Assembly (NCBI GenBank): GCA_024236215.1
Contig: JACKKX010000002.1
Location: 434,001-498,000, forward strand
Source of the DNA: Novosphingobium sp.
GTDB taxonomy: Bacteria > Pseudomonadota > Alphaproteobacteria > Sphingomonadales > Sphingomonadaceae
Length of the DNA: 64,000 nt
Direction of reading: 5' to 3'
Shown: positions 36,686-46,110 of the stretch, piece by piece
Layout of the letters: each line of letters opens with the position of its first letter
Numbering within the stretch: position 1 is the stretch's first letter
Notes under the pieces: generated by a model
The model's database searches: none
What the model saw: the letters and a program-made list of their open reading frames with translations, nothing else
What the model was told of the DNA's origin: nothing
Translations under genes and position numbers: made by a program

Positions 36686-37269
36686 TCATTCGGACGATTT
36701 AGACTTTTCCGATGTCCTGCGTTTTGCAGCCTTCCGCTCGACAGCTCGGAATACTGCATCCAGGTCATCAATATCAATGTCCAAAACTTCGTCCCAATCG
36801 CTTAGCACCTCCTCGATATCCGAACGACGGTAGGTACCCGGATGTGGGAAATGCATGGTTCGCCGTGGCACGGGATACTGCACATGAGGCCAACGATGCC
36901 CGGTGAAGTTATTGTAGATCCAGCCTACTAGCACGAGACTCAAGACGTTCGCCGAGATGGGCAACATATAGCTGAAATCCCAAGTTTCGGTGCCCGTGGC
37001 GCCCAATGCGCATAGAAGGGCACAAGCACCTCCAGGTGGATGCAAGCATCGCGTAATCGTCATTACAGCAATCGCCGCGCAAACCCCCGCTGCGGCGCTG
37101 AATACCGGATGACCTAATAGCATTCCTGCCGCCAGCCCAACCATAGCAGAGAGAAGGTCGCCGCCGATGACTGGCCACGGCTGGGCAAGTGGGCTTGCAG
37201 GTATCGCAAAAATCAGGACCGCCGATGCTCCAAGGGGTGCAATGAGGATCGGGTAGAGACCTTGCGATG
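36686..37269 (-). pseudogene. HPP family membrane protein, 5'-truncated by an IS element
   Basis: The frame encodes an HPP-family protein (putative nitrite transporter in plants): LYPILIAPLGASAVLIF and SPLAQPWPVIGG, then GHPVFSAAAGVCAAIAVMT, then HPPGGACALL and SANVLSLVLVGWIYNNFTGH. The reading frame continues upstream of the ATG at 37144 to 37269, where the IS3-family element begins, so the N-terminal part (and original promoter) is lost. A C-terminal cytosolic tail is rich in Asp and Lys. It may be dead, or made as a short form from 37144. Confidence 0.82.
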
Positions 37270-37295
37270 TGACGTGCTCCCCTGATTGTTACCAT

Positions 37296-38186
37296 TCAGA
37301 GGTAGAGTCTCGCACCTTCATGATTGATGTTTGATGGGATGGCAACGTGTCTGGGGGCATGCCCCCAGACACGTTCGCCGGCGATCTCGGCGGGGGTCTT
37401 CCCGCCCAGTTTCGAGTGTGGCCTGACCGTGTTGTAATCGTGCCGCCATGCAGCGAGCACGAACCGGGCATGAGCCAGAGAGGTGAACAGCGTCTCGTTG
37501 AGGCATTCGTCCCGCAGGCGGCCATTAAAGCTCTCCACGAAGCCGTTCTGCATCGGCTTGCCCGGTGCGATGTAATGCCACTCGACCCGCCGCTCCTGCG
37601 ACCAGCGCAGTATGGCCGACGAGGTCAGTTCGGTGCCGTTGTCGCTAACCACCGTATGTGGCTTGCCGCGCATCCCGATCAGGCTGGTCAGTTCCCTGGC
37701 CACCCGAGCGCCCGACAGCGATGTATCGGCCACCAGCGCAAGGCATTCCCGCGAGAAGTCGTCGACCACGCATAGGATGCGGAAGCGCCGACCGCAGATC
37801 AGGCTGTCGGAGACGAAGTCGAGCGACCACCGCTGGTTCGGTCCATCCGGCAACACCATTGGTCTGCGCGTGCCGAGCGCCCGTTTGCGGCCGCCACGAC
37901 GGCGCACCCGGAGCCCTTCCTCACGGTAGATGCGCAGCAACTTCTTGTGGTTGGGTTTCATACCCTCACGCGCCAGCAGATAGCCCAGGCGGCGATAGCC
38001 GAACCGGCGACGTTCCGCCGCTAGCTCGCGCAGCCGTTGCCGCAGCGCCCCGTCATCCGGCCTCGTCGGCTCGTAACGGATCACCCTGCGGCTCACGCCA
38101 ACCAGACTACACGCCCGACGCTCGCTCAGCCCGTGCTGCTCACGGGCGTGGGCGACGGCTTCCCGCTTCGCGCCGGGCGTTACCAT
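37296..38186 (-). CDS. IS3-family transposase OrfB (DDE integrase domain)
   Basis: Catalytic transposase half of 296 residues from the internal ATG at 38186; in nature mainly made as an OrfAB fusion by frameshifting. HTH_21-like segment [18 protein letters not shown], then the rve core with D ([11 protein letters not shown]), D ([13 protein letters not shown]) and E ([17 protein letters not shown]). It looks intact. Confidence 0.93.
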   Translation of the reverse strand: MVTPGAKREAVAHAREQHGLSERRACSLVGVSRRVIRYEPTRPDDGALRQRLRELAAERRRFGYRRLGYLLAREGMKPNHKKLLRIYREEGLRVRRRGGRKRALGTRRPMVLPDGPNQRWSLDFVSDSLICGRRFRILCVVDDFSRECLALVADTSLSGARVARELTSLIGMRGKPHTVVSDNGTELTSSAILRWSQERRVEWHYIAPGKPMQNGFVESFNGRLRDECLNETLFTSLAHARFVLAAWRHDYNTVRPHSKLGGKTPAEIAGERVWGHAPRHVAIPSNINHEGARLYL

Positions 38187-38446
38187 TTTTTTGATGCCAG
38201 ATCCTTCAGCACAACATTGTCCAGCATCGCCTCGGCCAGCAGCTTCTTGAGCCGACTGTTCTCCTGCTCGAGCGTGCGCAGCCGCCGAGCATCGGATACC
38301 TCCAGCCCGCCGAACTTCGATTTCCACTTGTAGAACGTCGCCGAGCTGATCCCATGACGACGGCATACCTCCGCCGTCGGCATGCCAGCCTCCTGCTCCT
38401 TCAAAACCGCGATGATCTGCTCTTCGTTGAACCTGCTTCGCTTCAT
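38180..38446 (-). CDS. IS3-family transposase OrfA
   Basis: The 88-residue DNA-binding subunit: [22 protein letters not shown] with [23 protein letters not shown], then a leucine-zipper-like [17 protein letters not shown]. Its end overlaps orfB at A-AAA-AAA (38186-38192, minus strand), a classic site for -1 frameshift producing OrfAB. Confidence 0.93.
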   Translation of the reverse strand: MKRSRFNEEQIIAVLKEQEAGMPTAEVCRRHGISSATFYKWKSKFGGLEVSDARRLRTLEQENSRLKKLLAEAMLDNVVLKDLASKKW

Positions 38447-38510
38447 TGTCGTCCGACTCCTTTGCGTCGGACTCTACCAAAAACCGGTCACATTTCAGGG
38501 GAGCACGTCA

Positions 38511-38731
38511 GGAGGTGTGGTGCGCATTGTGCCAATCATTCCGATCGCAAACAGTATCGCAATGGCGCCAAACACTGAGAGTGTGATCCACAGCCCACCG
38601 ATCCTGGTTTTGGTCTGCTCGTAGAGGTAGAATGCGGCGCCAATCCCCACCACGAACAGCAGCGATCGCAACCAGCTGGGCAATCGTTTAAAGAGCTTCC
38701 GCGTTCCCGTCATAAGCCTGACTCGCATCAT
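38511..38731 (-). pseudogene. Small membrane protein truncated at its 3' end by the IS element
   Basis: The gene starts at 38731 (MMRVRLMTGTRKLFKRLP) and encodes two helices (LLFVVGIGAAFYLYEQ and LWITLSVFGAIAILFAIGMIG). After the Pro-Pro at 38511 the frame enters the IS terminal repeat and stops within it (38495). The original C-terminus is lost. No family is recognised. Confidence 0.6.
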
Positions 38732-39127
38732 TTCCCCGGTTCGCCAATCAACGTATTATGCAGCCTTGGCAAATAGGGTTAAGCCAGGAAGTATGAAGAG
38801 GCCTCTGATCGAGATCAGTAATAGCGATGTGAGGTGGTGCCGGTCTTATAGACAGGATGCTAAGCTAATCCCCGCCGGAATGAATGGCACGCGAATGAAG
38901 ACTACAAGGAAGCACTCCAGCGCGGATATCAAGGCCAGATCCGCCCCCCAACGCATAGCGTGGATCCACGTCGAGGTCAGTGTCTACAAGATTCATCGCC
39001 TTCTCCGCCACCTATAAATTAGGCAATAGCTGGATTGAGAAGTTCGGGCTTGGTCCAAAATGCTCGCCAATAATTAAGACGCGCTCGGTGATTAGCTTCG
39101 CGCTTTGTGATGCGCATGTCGTTCCGT
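38732..39127. other. About 400 bp without a supportable gene
   Basis: Region between the truncated membrane-protein gene and traD. AT-richer than its surroundings, with no frame showing a ribosome site, family motif or repeat. Presumably remnant sequence left by the rearrangement that brought in the IS element. Confidence 0.45.
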
Positions 39128-39349
39128 CTAATTCTCCGTCTCGAACGCGTGCTTCCCTTTCCGCCGGAACAGCACCAGCGCCTGCGATCCGTCAGGCCCG
39201 CGCAGCTTGGCGGCAACGGTGAGGAACGCGCCATAGAGAGCGGCGCGATCATCGTCGGTTAGTTCGACCAGATCGGCTTTGGCGACCAGGCCGCCCAGCT
39301 CGATCAGTTGCCGGGTTCGTTCGCGGCGTTTCACTTGCCATTCGCGCAT
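39128..39349 (-). CDS. traD: Conjugal transfer protein TraD (small relaxosome component)
   Basis: A 73-residue protein (MREWQVKRRERTRQLIELGGLVAKADLVEL, then DDDRAALYGAFLTVAAKL) of the pTi/IncP-like small TraD type found next to traC and relaxase traA. It probably helps relaxosome assembly. The ATG at 39349 lies shortly after the traC stop, same strand. Confidence 0.78.
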   Translation of the reverse strand: MREWQVKRRERTRQLIELGGLVAKADLVELTDDDRAALYGAFLTVAAKLRGPDGSQALVLFRRKGKHAFETEN

Positions 39350-39371
39350 GTCGGTTCGTGCCTTTGCCGCC

Positions 39372-39677
39372 TCAAGCCGATGCCGCGCCGCCGTCGAGCG
39401 GCAGAGTGCCTTCCGGCTGCTGGCCAGGTCTGCTCGAAGTGTCGCGTGCCTTGCCCTGAAAGAAAGCGGCACCACGCTTGCGCCAACCCTCCCCTGTCTC
39501 CTTGTCGATATTGGCAGCAGCATCGAGCAGCGCGCCTGCAAGGGTCTCAGCGTCGAGCGCGTCGGCACCAGTCGCCGCCACCAGCGCTCCAAGGTCGCGC
39601 ACGCGGCGTTCCTTCAACTGCTTGGCCTTGTCGGCAAGCGCCTTCAGCTCCGAATCAAAATCGCGGGGTTTGCGCAT
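39372..39677 (-). CDS. traC: Conjugal transfer protein TraC
   Basis: A 101-residue basic/acidic relaxosome accessory protein: MRKPRDFDSELKALADKAKQL, then RVRDLGALVAATGAD, then EGWRKRGAAFFQGK. Divergent from traA, with the oriT-like segment between, the standard Ti-type layout. Confidence 0.82.
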   Translation of the reverse strand: MRKPRDFDSELKALADKAKQLKERRVRDLGALVAATGADALDAETLAGALLDAAANIDKETGEGWRKRGAAFFQGKARDTSSRPGQQPEGTLPLDGGAASA

Positions 39678-39791
39678 GGGAAGTCTCCATCATTGGTGTG
39701 ATGGAGCTATGGTAATCTCTGAGCTTTCCCAATGCAGTAAGGTCGCCGGGACAGTGTGATACCGCCTAGTCCCGATCAGGATTTTATCATG

Positions 39792-39830
39792 AGAGGGCGC
39801 GCTTATACGTCGTGCCGACGTGCCGTTTGC
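39792..39830. other. oriT: oriT-like nic region of the Ti/RSF1010 type
   Basis: GAGAGGGCGCGCTTATACGT followed by the inverted repeat ACGTCG-TGC-CGACGT (39807-39821) resembles Ti and RSF1010 oriT cores (GGGCGCxxTTATACGTCG-like). It lies between divergent traC and traA. The nick is expected on the minus strand near the GCGCCCT sequence at about 39793-39800. Confidence 0.75.
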
Positions 39831-39850
39831 GGTGTAACTGGATTGCCGAC

Positions 39851-42736
39851 ATGGCAATCTTTCACTTCAGCGCAAAGGTCATCGGACGGTCGAGCGGACG
39901 CAGTGCCGTTGCGGCTGCGGCCTATCGTGCTGGCGAGCGGTTGCACGATGAACGCATCGACCGCGACCACGATTTCACCAACAAGGCAGGCGTCCTCCAT
40001 TCCGAAGTGATGTTGCCCAAAGGCGCGCCCGAGGCGTTCGCCGACAGGGCCACCTTGTGGAACGCGGTCGAGGCTGCCGAGAAGCGCAAGGATGCCCAGC
40101 TTGCCCGCGAGGTTGAGTTCGCCCTGCCCCGCGAGCTTTCGAAGAAGGACAACATCAGGCTGGCGCGCGAGTTCGTGAAGGCCGAGTTCGTCGAGAAGGG
40201 CATGATCGCCGACCTCAATGTCCATTGGGATATTGGGGAAGACGGCAAGGCCAAGCCGCATGCGCATGTTATGCTGACCATGCGCGAGGTCACGAAGGAT
40301 GGCTTTGGCGCAAAGGTTCGCGAGTGGAACAAGACCACACTGATCGAGCAATGGCGCGAGCGCTGGGCCGATCATGTGAACCGCGCTCTGGCGGAACGCG
40401 ACATCGATGCGCGGATCGATCACCGCAGCCTGGAAGCGCAAGGAATTGCGCTGGAACCGCAGGACAAGATCGGTCCTGCCGCCTCGCGCATTGGCGGGCG
40501 CGGGCTGGAAGCCGAGCGGATAGAAGAACACCGCGCCATCGCTCAGCGCAATGGAGAGAGGATTATTGCCAGTCCGGCGCTGGCGCTGGATGCTATCACG
40601 CACCAGCAGGCGACCTTTACCAGGCGCGATCTTGCCGCCTTTGTTCACCGGCACAGCGACGGCAAGGAGCAGTTCGACGCTGCCTACAATGCGGTGCGCG
40701 CATCGCCCGACCTGATTGCTTTGGGCAAGGACGGACACGGGCAGGATCGGTTCACCTCTCGGGCGATGATCGAGACAGAACAGCGCCTGCATCGCGCCGC
40801 CGACACCACGGCACAGCGCACGGATCACACCGTCAATGATGTGCAACGCAATGCCGCATTCGCAAGCGCTGCGAAGCACGGCCTCGTGCTTTCCGGTGAG
40901 CAGAAATCTGCCTTCGAACACGTCACCAACAGCAAGGGTCTTTCCGTGGTCGTTGGCTATGCCGGGACCGGTAAAAGCGCCATGCTTGGCGTGGCGCGCG
41001 AGGCATGGGAAAGCGCAGGCCTCACCGTGCGCGGCGCAGCGCTCTCCGGAATTGCTGCCGAGGGGCTGGAAAACGGCTCCGGCATTGCTTCGCGCACCAT
41101 CGCCAGCCTTGAACATCAATGGAGCAAAGGACGCGAACATCTCACGTCCCGCGATGTGCTTGTTATCGACGAGGCGGGCATGGTCGCCACGCGCCAGATG
41201 GAGCGCGTACTGTCCCATGCCGCGAAGGCCGGGGCGAAGGTTGTTCTGGTGGGCGACCAGCAGCAGTTGCAGGCCATCGAGGCAGGTGCAGCCTTCCGGG
41301 CAATCCACGAGCGCCACGGCGGGGCCGAGATCAGCGAGGTCCGCCGCCAGCTTTCGGCCTGGCAGCAGGATGCGACCAGGCAGCTCGCAACGGGACGCAC
41401 CGGCGAAGCGATCCGCACCTATGAAAAGCGCGGCATGGTCTTTGCCGCCGAGACGCGGGAGGCTGCGCGGACAGAACTGATCGAGCGATGGGACCGCCAA
41501 CGGCAGGCCAGCCCTAGCGATACGCGGATCATCCTGACCCACACCAATGACGAGGTCCGCGAGCTGAACCAGATGGCACGCGAAAAGATGCGCGATGCTG
41601 ACGCTTTGAGCACGGATGCCACGATCAAGGCGGCACGCGGCGAGCGGCAGTTCGCCAGCGGCGATCGAATTATCTTCCTGCGCAACGAGCGTGGGCTTGG
41701 GGTGAAGAACGGGACTCTGGGAACAGTCCGTTTGGCCAGCGCCCAGCGCATGGCGGTGCGCACCGACGATGGCCGCGAGGTCGCTTTTGACACCAAGGAC
41801 TATGCCCACGTCGATCATGGCTACGCGGCCACGATCCACAAGGCGCAGGGCATGACCGTGGACCGGGCCCATGTGCTTGCCACTCCGGGCATGGACAGCC
41901 ATTCCGCCTATGTCGCCATGTCGCGCCATCGCAAAGGGTTGGCCCTCCACTATGGCCGCGATGATTTTGCCGACCGGTCGAAACTTGTCCGCAGACTAAG
42001 CCGCGAGCGCGGGAAGGATATGGCGGGCGATTACAAACCCGAGCAGGCCTTTGCCGAACTGCGCGGCATCAGCTTCCGCGAGCGGATCGTGAAGATGGTT
42101 CGTCAGGTGCCGGAACGCGCCAAATCCATCTTCGGCAACTTCCGTCCGCAGGCCCGATCACTTGAGCCGATTCCCGCCCAGGCAAACACGCAGATTGAGC
42201 AGCGCCGTGCGGTCGAACGCTATGCCCGTGCGCTTGGCGATATCGGCACAATGGAGGCTCAGGGCTTGCCCGTGCTCCCGCACCAAAAGGACGCGCTGGA
42301 GAAGGCAGGAAAGGCCCTCGAAGCGATCCGGCCCCATGCCGCTGCCGATCTCGGCAAAGCGCTGGATCGGCATCCTGGGTTGATTGCAGAGGCCGCTGGA
42401 GGGCGTGGCCAGGAAGCCATGCGTGCCATGAGCAAAGAGGCTGCCGTGCGCACCGATCCGGCACTGCGAACCGAGCGCTTTGTCAGCGACTGGCAGGGTC
42501 TGAGCACGGCACGCAAGCAGCTTGAGCAGCAAGGTGACCGCGCAGGCGCAGCCCGCGCCTCAGCCAAGCTGACCGAACTGGCAAAAGGGCTTGAACGCGA
42601 TCCGCAGGTTGAAGGCCTGCTGCGCGGCAAGACCCGCGAACTCGGCATCGATCCAAAGCCCGAACGCAGCATCGCCAACGAACTTACCGCAACCCTCGCC
42701 CGCGAGCGCACCCGCGCTTTCGACATGGGCATCTAG
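39851..42736 (+). CDS. traA: Ti-type conjugative relaxase/helicase TraA (MOBQ)
   Basis: Relaxase that nicks oriT and unwinds DNA. The 961-residue product begins MAIFHFSAKVIGRSSGRSA (MobA/MobL start), has the His-rich metal motif KPHAHVMLTMR, a RecD-like helicase domain with Walker A VGYAGTGKSAMLG and Walker B VLVIDEAGM, QAIEAGAAFR, and helicase C motif HGYAATIHKAQGMTVD. A C-terminal region of mainly helices follows. A long upstream in-frame ATG (39812) would add a non-family peptide. Confidence 0.93.
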   Translation: MAIFHFSAKVIGRSSGRSAVAAAAYRAGERLHDERIDRDHDFTNKAGVLHSEVMLPKGAPEAFADRATLWNAVEAAEKRKDAQLAREVEFALPRELSKKDNIRLAREFVKAEFVEKGMIADLNVHWDIGEDGKAKPHAHVMLTMREVTKDGFGAKVREWNKTTLIEQWRERWADHVNRALAERDIDARIDHRSLEAQGIALEPQDKIGPAASRIGGRGLEAERIEEHRAIAQRNGERIIASPALALDAITHQQATFTRRDLAAFVHRHSDGKEQFDAAYNAVRASPDLIALGKDGHGQDRFTSRAMIETEQRLHRAADTTAQRTDHTVNDVQRNAAFASAAKHGLVLSGEQKSAFEHVTNSKGLSVVVGYAGTGKSAMLGVAREAWESAGLTVRGAALSGIAAEGLENGSGIASRTIASLEHQWSKGREHLTSRDVLVIDEAGMVATRQMERVLSHAAKAGAKVVLVGDQQQLQAIEAGAAFRAIHERHGGAEISEVRRQLSAWQQDATRQLATGRTGEAIRTYEKRGMVFAAETREAARTELIERWDRQRQASPSDTRIILTHTNDEVRELNQMAREKMRDADALSTDATIKAARGERQFASGDRIIFLRNERGLGVKNGTLGTVRLASAQRMAVRTDDGREVAFDTKDYAHVDHGYAATIHKAQGMTVDRAHVLATPGMDSHSAYVAMSRHRKGLALHYGRDDFADRSKLVRRLSRERGKDMAGDYKPEQAFAELRGISFRERIVKMVRQVPERAKSIFGNFRPQARSLEPIPAQANTQIEQRRAVERYARALGDIGTMEAQGLPVLPHQKDALEKAGKALEAIRPHAAADLGKALDRHPGLIAEAAGGRGQEAMRAMSKEAAVRTDPALRTERFVSDWQGLSTARKQLEQQGDRAGAARASAKLTELAKGLERDPQVEGLLRGKTRELGIDPKPERSIANELTATLARERTRAFDMGI

Positions 42737-42746
42737 GAGAAACGAC

Positions 42747-43502
42747 ATGGAAGACGACCACATCGAAGAAGTGCAACTGGACCTCGAAGTCGAGGAGCCA
42801 TCAGCCCCGTCACCAACGCCGGATGCGAAAGAAGAAGCCGATCCGGCAGCGGAAGCCTTCGCCCGTCTTGAAGGCGAAATGGCGATGGTGCGCCATACGG
42901 TCCAGAATATGGCCAGGGAACGGGCCGACATCGTGATCCCGGATTACACGACAACGCTCGGACAGCTGGCCGATCAGTTGGCACGGGTCTCGAAGACGTT
43001 GAGCACAATCGGCAGCAAGCCCGCCATCGAGTTGACCCCGGAAGATATTGCAGTTCAGATCAAGCGCGCCTCGCTCGACATGCTGCGCGATGCCAGCGAC
43101 CTGTTCCGGCACGGACGCAAAGACCTGGACCTTGCAACCGGTCGGCTCGCCGCAATTGTCGGGCGTGTCCGCACCGAGGCCGAGCAGAAGCGCCAGACCT
43201 GGCGTTTTGCAGGCTTCGGGTTGGCCGCCGGTATCCTGCTTTGGTCGATCCTTCCCGGCACCATCGCCCGCGCCATGCCAGAAAGCTGGCAATGGCCCGA
43301 ACGGATGGCTCGAAAGGCGGTTGGCGAACCGAGCATCGTAGAAGCAGGCATCCGATTGATCCGGTCGCAGAATCCCAAAGCCTGGGAGGAATTGGCAGCA
43401 GCGCAGGCCGTTTTGAGTGCGAACCGCGAAGCCTTGGAAGAATGCAAGGAACGAGCGGTGAAAGAACGGGCTGTCTCTTGCAGCATCAAGATTGCCCAAT
43501 AG
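42747..43502 (+). CDS. DUF6118-like membrane protein downstream of traA
   Basis: A 251-residue product from the ATG at 42747 (AGGAG eight bases upstream). Acidic N-terminus (EDDHIEEVQLDLEVEEP), a helical coiled-coil-like middle, then one membrane helix (FAGFGLAAGILLWSILPGTIA) and a periplasmic or cytosolic C-terminus with two Cys. Often found behind TraA in alphaproteobacterial mobilization modules, possibly linking the relaxosome to the membrane. Confidence 0.7.
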   Translation: MEDDHIEEVQLDLEVEEPSAPSPTPDAKEEADPAAEAFARLEGEMAMVRHTVQNMARERADIVIPDYTTTLGQLADQLARVSKTLSTIGSKPAIELTPEDIAVQIKRASLDMLRDASDLFRHGRKDLDLATGRLAAIVGRVRTEAEQKRQTWRFAGFGLAAGILLWSILPGTIARAMPESWQWPERMARKAVGEPSIVEAGIRLIRSQNPKAWEELAAAQAVLSANREALEECKERAVKERAVSCSIKIAQ

Positions 43503-43544
43503 GGGCACGTCGCTCGCGCCAATTCTGGCGATTGCCAGAACACC

Positions 43545-44855
43545 ATGCGAGCGAATATCTGTGAGCCTGTGAAGCCCAAGATACTCACTACCATCCAAGA
43601 CTATTCATGCAGCCAGTTCGGAGCCGACGCGCTTGCTGGTGTGACCGTCGCGCTTGTTGCATTGCCGCTCAGCATCGCCATCGCCATTGCGTCTGGCGCG
43701 CCACCCGCCGCCGGTTTGGTCACCGCCATCGTCGCCGGATTTCTGATTTCAGCGCTTGGCGGAAGCCGGGTACAGATCGGCGGCCCGACCGGTGCGTTCA
43801 TTGTGGTGGTTTATGCCGTGATCCATGAACACGGCTATGACGGGTTGCTGCTCGCCACACTGATGGCGGGGCTTATCTTGCTCATCGCCGGGTTGTTGCG
43901 AGCAGGTCGCCTTATCCGCCACGTTCCCGAATCCGTCATCGAAGGCTTCACCTTGGGAATCGCGGTGGTCATCGCGGTCAGCCAGTTGAAGGATCTTGCA
44001 GGCATGACCGGTCCGGCATTGCCCGCCGATTTCCTACCCAAGGTCGAAGGGCTTTGGGCAATGCGTCAATCCATCGATCCCGTAAGCGTCGCGATGGGAG
44101 TGGGCGCGGTTGCGGCAATCCTGATCCTGCGTCGGCTCGCACCGCGTATTCCGTGGCTGGTAGTGGTCGTGGTTCTCGCCAGCGTTTTGACGGCGCTTGG
44201 TTTTGCACCCGTGGAAACGGTGAGCGCGAGATATGGCGCACTTCCCAATGCCCTGCCGATGCCGTCGATTCCAAATGTCAGTGCCGAACTGTTTGTCGAA
44301 CTGTTTCCGTCCGCCCTCACAATCGCGTTTCTGGCTGGGATCGAATCCTTGCTCTCCGCCATTGTTGCCGACCGGATGATCGGCGGCGCTCACCGGTCGA
44401 ATGCAGAGCTGATCGCACAAGGGGCCGCGAACATCGCTTCGCCTCTCTTTGGTGGCCTTCCAGCAACCGGCGCGATTGCCCGCACAGCCACCAACGTCAA
44501 TGCGGGCGGGCGCACACCGGTTGCTGGTATGGTCCACGCCTTGGTCGTGCTTCTGGCCTTGTTGGTGGCCGCGCCACTAGCAGGTGCGCTCGCACTGCCC
44601 GCGCTAGCCGCCTTGCTGATTGTGACAGCCTGGACGATGAGCGAGCCGCACCGCTGGCCCGAACGGTTGTGTCTGCCCAAGGCGGACCTGGCTCTGCTGT
44701 TCGGGACCGCACTTCTCACGGTGCTGGCCGACCTTACCGTCGCCATCGCGGTCGGGACGATGATCGGATTGGCGCTCAGACTGTCGCGCGGCGAGATCGA
44801 AGCCCCACGCTGGCACACCCCGTTTCGCTGGGGTGGTGACAAACCCGACGATTGA
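43545..44855 (+). CDS. SulP family anion transporter lacking a STAS domain
   Basis: Inner-membrane SLC26/SulP transporter: GADALAGVTVALVALPLSIAIAIASG, GGSRVQIGGPTGAFIVVVY, PESVIEGFTLGIAVVIAVSQLKDL, then GIESLLSAIVADRMIGG. Ends after the last helix at 436 residues, so there is no cytosolic STAS domain (full-length SulP are about 500-600). Substrate (sulfate, bicarbonate, other anion) unknown. A GTG at 43569 is an alternative start. Last cargo gene before the integrase. Confidence 0.88.
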   Translation: MRANICEPVKPKILTTIQDYSCSQFGADALAGVTVALVALPLSIAIAIASGAPPAAGLVTAIVAGFLISALGGSRVQIGGPTGAFIVVVYAVIHEHGYDGLLLATLMAGLILLIAGLLRAGRLIRHVPESVIEGFTLGIAVVIAVSQLKDLAGMTGPALPADFLPKVEGLWAMRQSIDPVSVAMGVGAVAAILILRRLAPRIPWLVVVVVLASVLTALGFAPVETVSARYGALPNALPMPSIPNVSAELFVELFPSALTIAFLAGIESLLSAIVADRMIGGAHRSNAELIAQGAANIASPLFGGLPATGAIARTATNVNAGGRTPVAGMVHALVVLLALLVAAPLAGALALPALAALLIVTAWTMSEPHRWPERLCLPKADLALLFGTALLTVLADLTVAIAVGTMIGLALRLSRGEIEAPRWHTPFRWGGDKPDD

Positions 44856-44912
44856 CTTGAGCCAATTCGACCCACCTTCCGTGGCCGGATCGAAAGGGCA
44901 ATAGCCACAGAC

Positions 44913-46103
44913 TCATTGTGGAGCGGCAGGTGCCGAACAATAGGTCCCCCACGCTTCCATCAGTTCCACGCGCGCGCCGGGATTATCCGGTGTGCCAAGA
45001 TAAGTTGTACGCCGATAGGCAGCCTGCACCGCGTCAGGCGTCTTGTGCGCCAGTGCCGCTTCGACAACCGCATTGGAGAAGCCTTCGTTCGCTGCCCAGT
45101 CGGTAAAGCTGGAGCGGAAACCGTGAACGTGGAACGGCTCCTGCATGTCGCGCATGACCTTGAGTAGCGTCATGTTGGACATCGCCTTACCGGTCATGCC
45201 GGGGAAAACCACTTCGGCACCCTCAAGCCGCATCGCGTCCGCTTTCACAAGAACCGCCATCGCCGCTTCTGACAGCGGCACGATGTGCGCCCTGCTGCGC
45301 TTCATGTGTTCGGCTGGAATTGTCCAAAGGCGTTGGTCCAGATCGAATTCATCCCACTTCGCGAGCCGCACTTCCTGCGACCGAACGCCAGTCAGAATGA
45401 GGAGGTCGAGCGCGAGACGCGAATAGGATGGCTTGCGCCGCAACGCGGTCAGGAAAAGTGGAACGGCGACGTAAGGCATTGCCTTGCGGTTTGCCGGTTT
45501 CTTGATCTGTCGCGGCAGCCCACGCCCCGCTTTCAGGCTGCTGTTGCCCGATGGAGCTTCGGTAGAGCGCCATCCCTTTGCGTGGGAGTAGTCGAGCACC
45601 GCGCAAATCCGGTTGCGGACCTGACGAGCTGTCTCGGGGATTTCCTGCCAGATCGGGGTGAGCACTCCGATAATGTCGGCGGCGGCAATTCCGCCAGTCG
45701 TCATGTCGCCCAGCTTCGGGAAAGCGTAATTTTCCAGACTGGCAAGCCATTGGCGACCATAGACGTCGCTTTTCCAGCCAGCTTCATTCTCCGAATGATA
45801 TTGGGTGGCAGCTTCGCGGAAGGTGACTTTGGCGGCTTCCTCATCCTTCCGCTCGGTCAGCACGTCGCGCTTTTCAACCTTCACGGCTTTGCGGAGTTCG
45901 GCGGCTTTCGCGCGCGCCTCGGCCAGCGTCACCAGCTTTGCGCTACCCACTCCGATGTCGCGTCGCTTGCCATCCTGCTGGAGTCGCAAATTCCAGTAGG
46001 CACCGCCGCGTTTGTCCACTTTCAGGAATAATCCGTCACCGTCCTGATAGGTGCCCGGATTCGCCAAGGCTGCCTTGACCGCTACCGCCGTGAGTTTGCC
46101 CAT
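44913..46103 (-). CDS. int: P4-type tyrosine integrase of the island
   Basis: Site-specific recombinase that catalyses island insertion at tRNA-Tyr. The 396-residue product from ATG 46103 has an N-terminal DUF4102 arm-binding domain (LTAVAVKAALANPGTYQDGDGLFLKV), a core-binding domain and a catalytic domain with R (GVRSQEVRLAKWDEF), HxxR (FHVHGFRSSFTDWA) and a Tyr in AAYRRTTYLGTPDNPGAR. Its 5' end points toward the tRNA; a first copy of the CCCCCACA repeat lies eight bases upstream of the start codon. Confidence 0.95.
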   Translation of the reverse strand: MGKLTAVAVKAALANPGTYQDGDGLFLKVDKRGGAYWNLRLQQDGKRRDIGVGSAKLVTLAEARAKAAELRKAVKVEKRDVLTERKDEEAAKVTFREAATQYHSENEAGWKSDVYGRQWLASLENYAFPKLGDMTTGGIAAADIIGVLTPIWQEIPETARQVRNRICAVLDYSHAKGWRSTEAPSGNSSLKAGRGLPRQIKKPANRKAMPYVAVPLFLTALRRKPSYSRLALDLLILTGVRSQEVRLAKWDEFDLDQRLWTIPAEHMKRSRAHIVPLSEAAMAVLVKADAMRLEGAEVVFPGMTGKAMSNMTLLKVMRDMQEPFHVHGFRSSFTDWAANEGFSNAVVEAALAHKTPDAVQAAYRRTTYLGTPDNPGARVELMEAWGTYCSAPAAPQ

Positions 46104-46110
46104 TGCTCTA

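Larger units (their letters stand above)
37270..38510. mobile_element. IS3-family insertion sequence, 1241 bp
   Basis: Terminal inverted repeats begin TGACGTGCTCCCCTGA at the left and end TCAGGGGAGCACGTCA at the right (perfect for 16 bp), with further partial identity inside (GGTAGAGTC). It contains overlapping orfA and orfB joined by a slippery A-run. The flanking bases (GCGATG at left, GGAGGT at right) show no 3-5 bp target duplication. The OrfA type resembles the IS407 group of the IS3 family. Confidence 0.9.

Noticed and set aside
39803..41950. Open minus-strand frame of 715 codons
   Set aside because: Antisense to traA and crossing oriT; low-complexity shadow translation.
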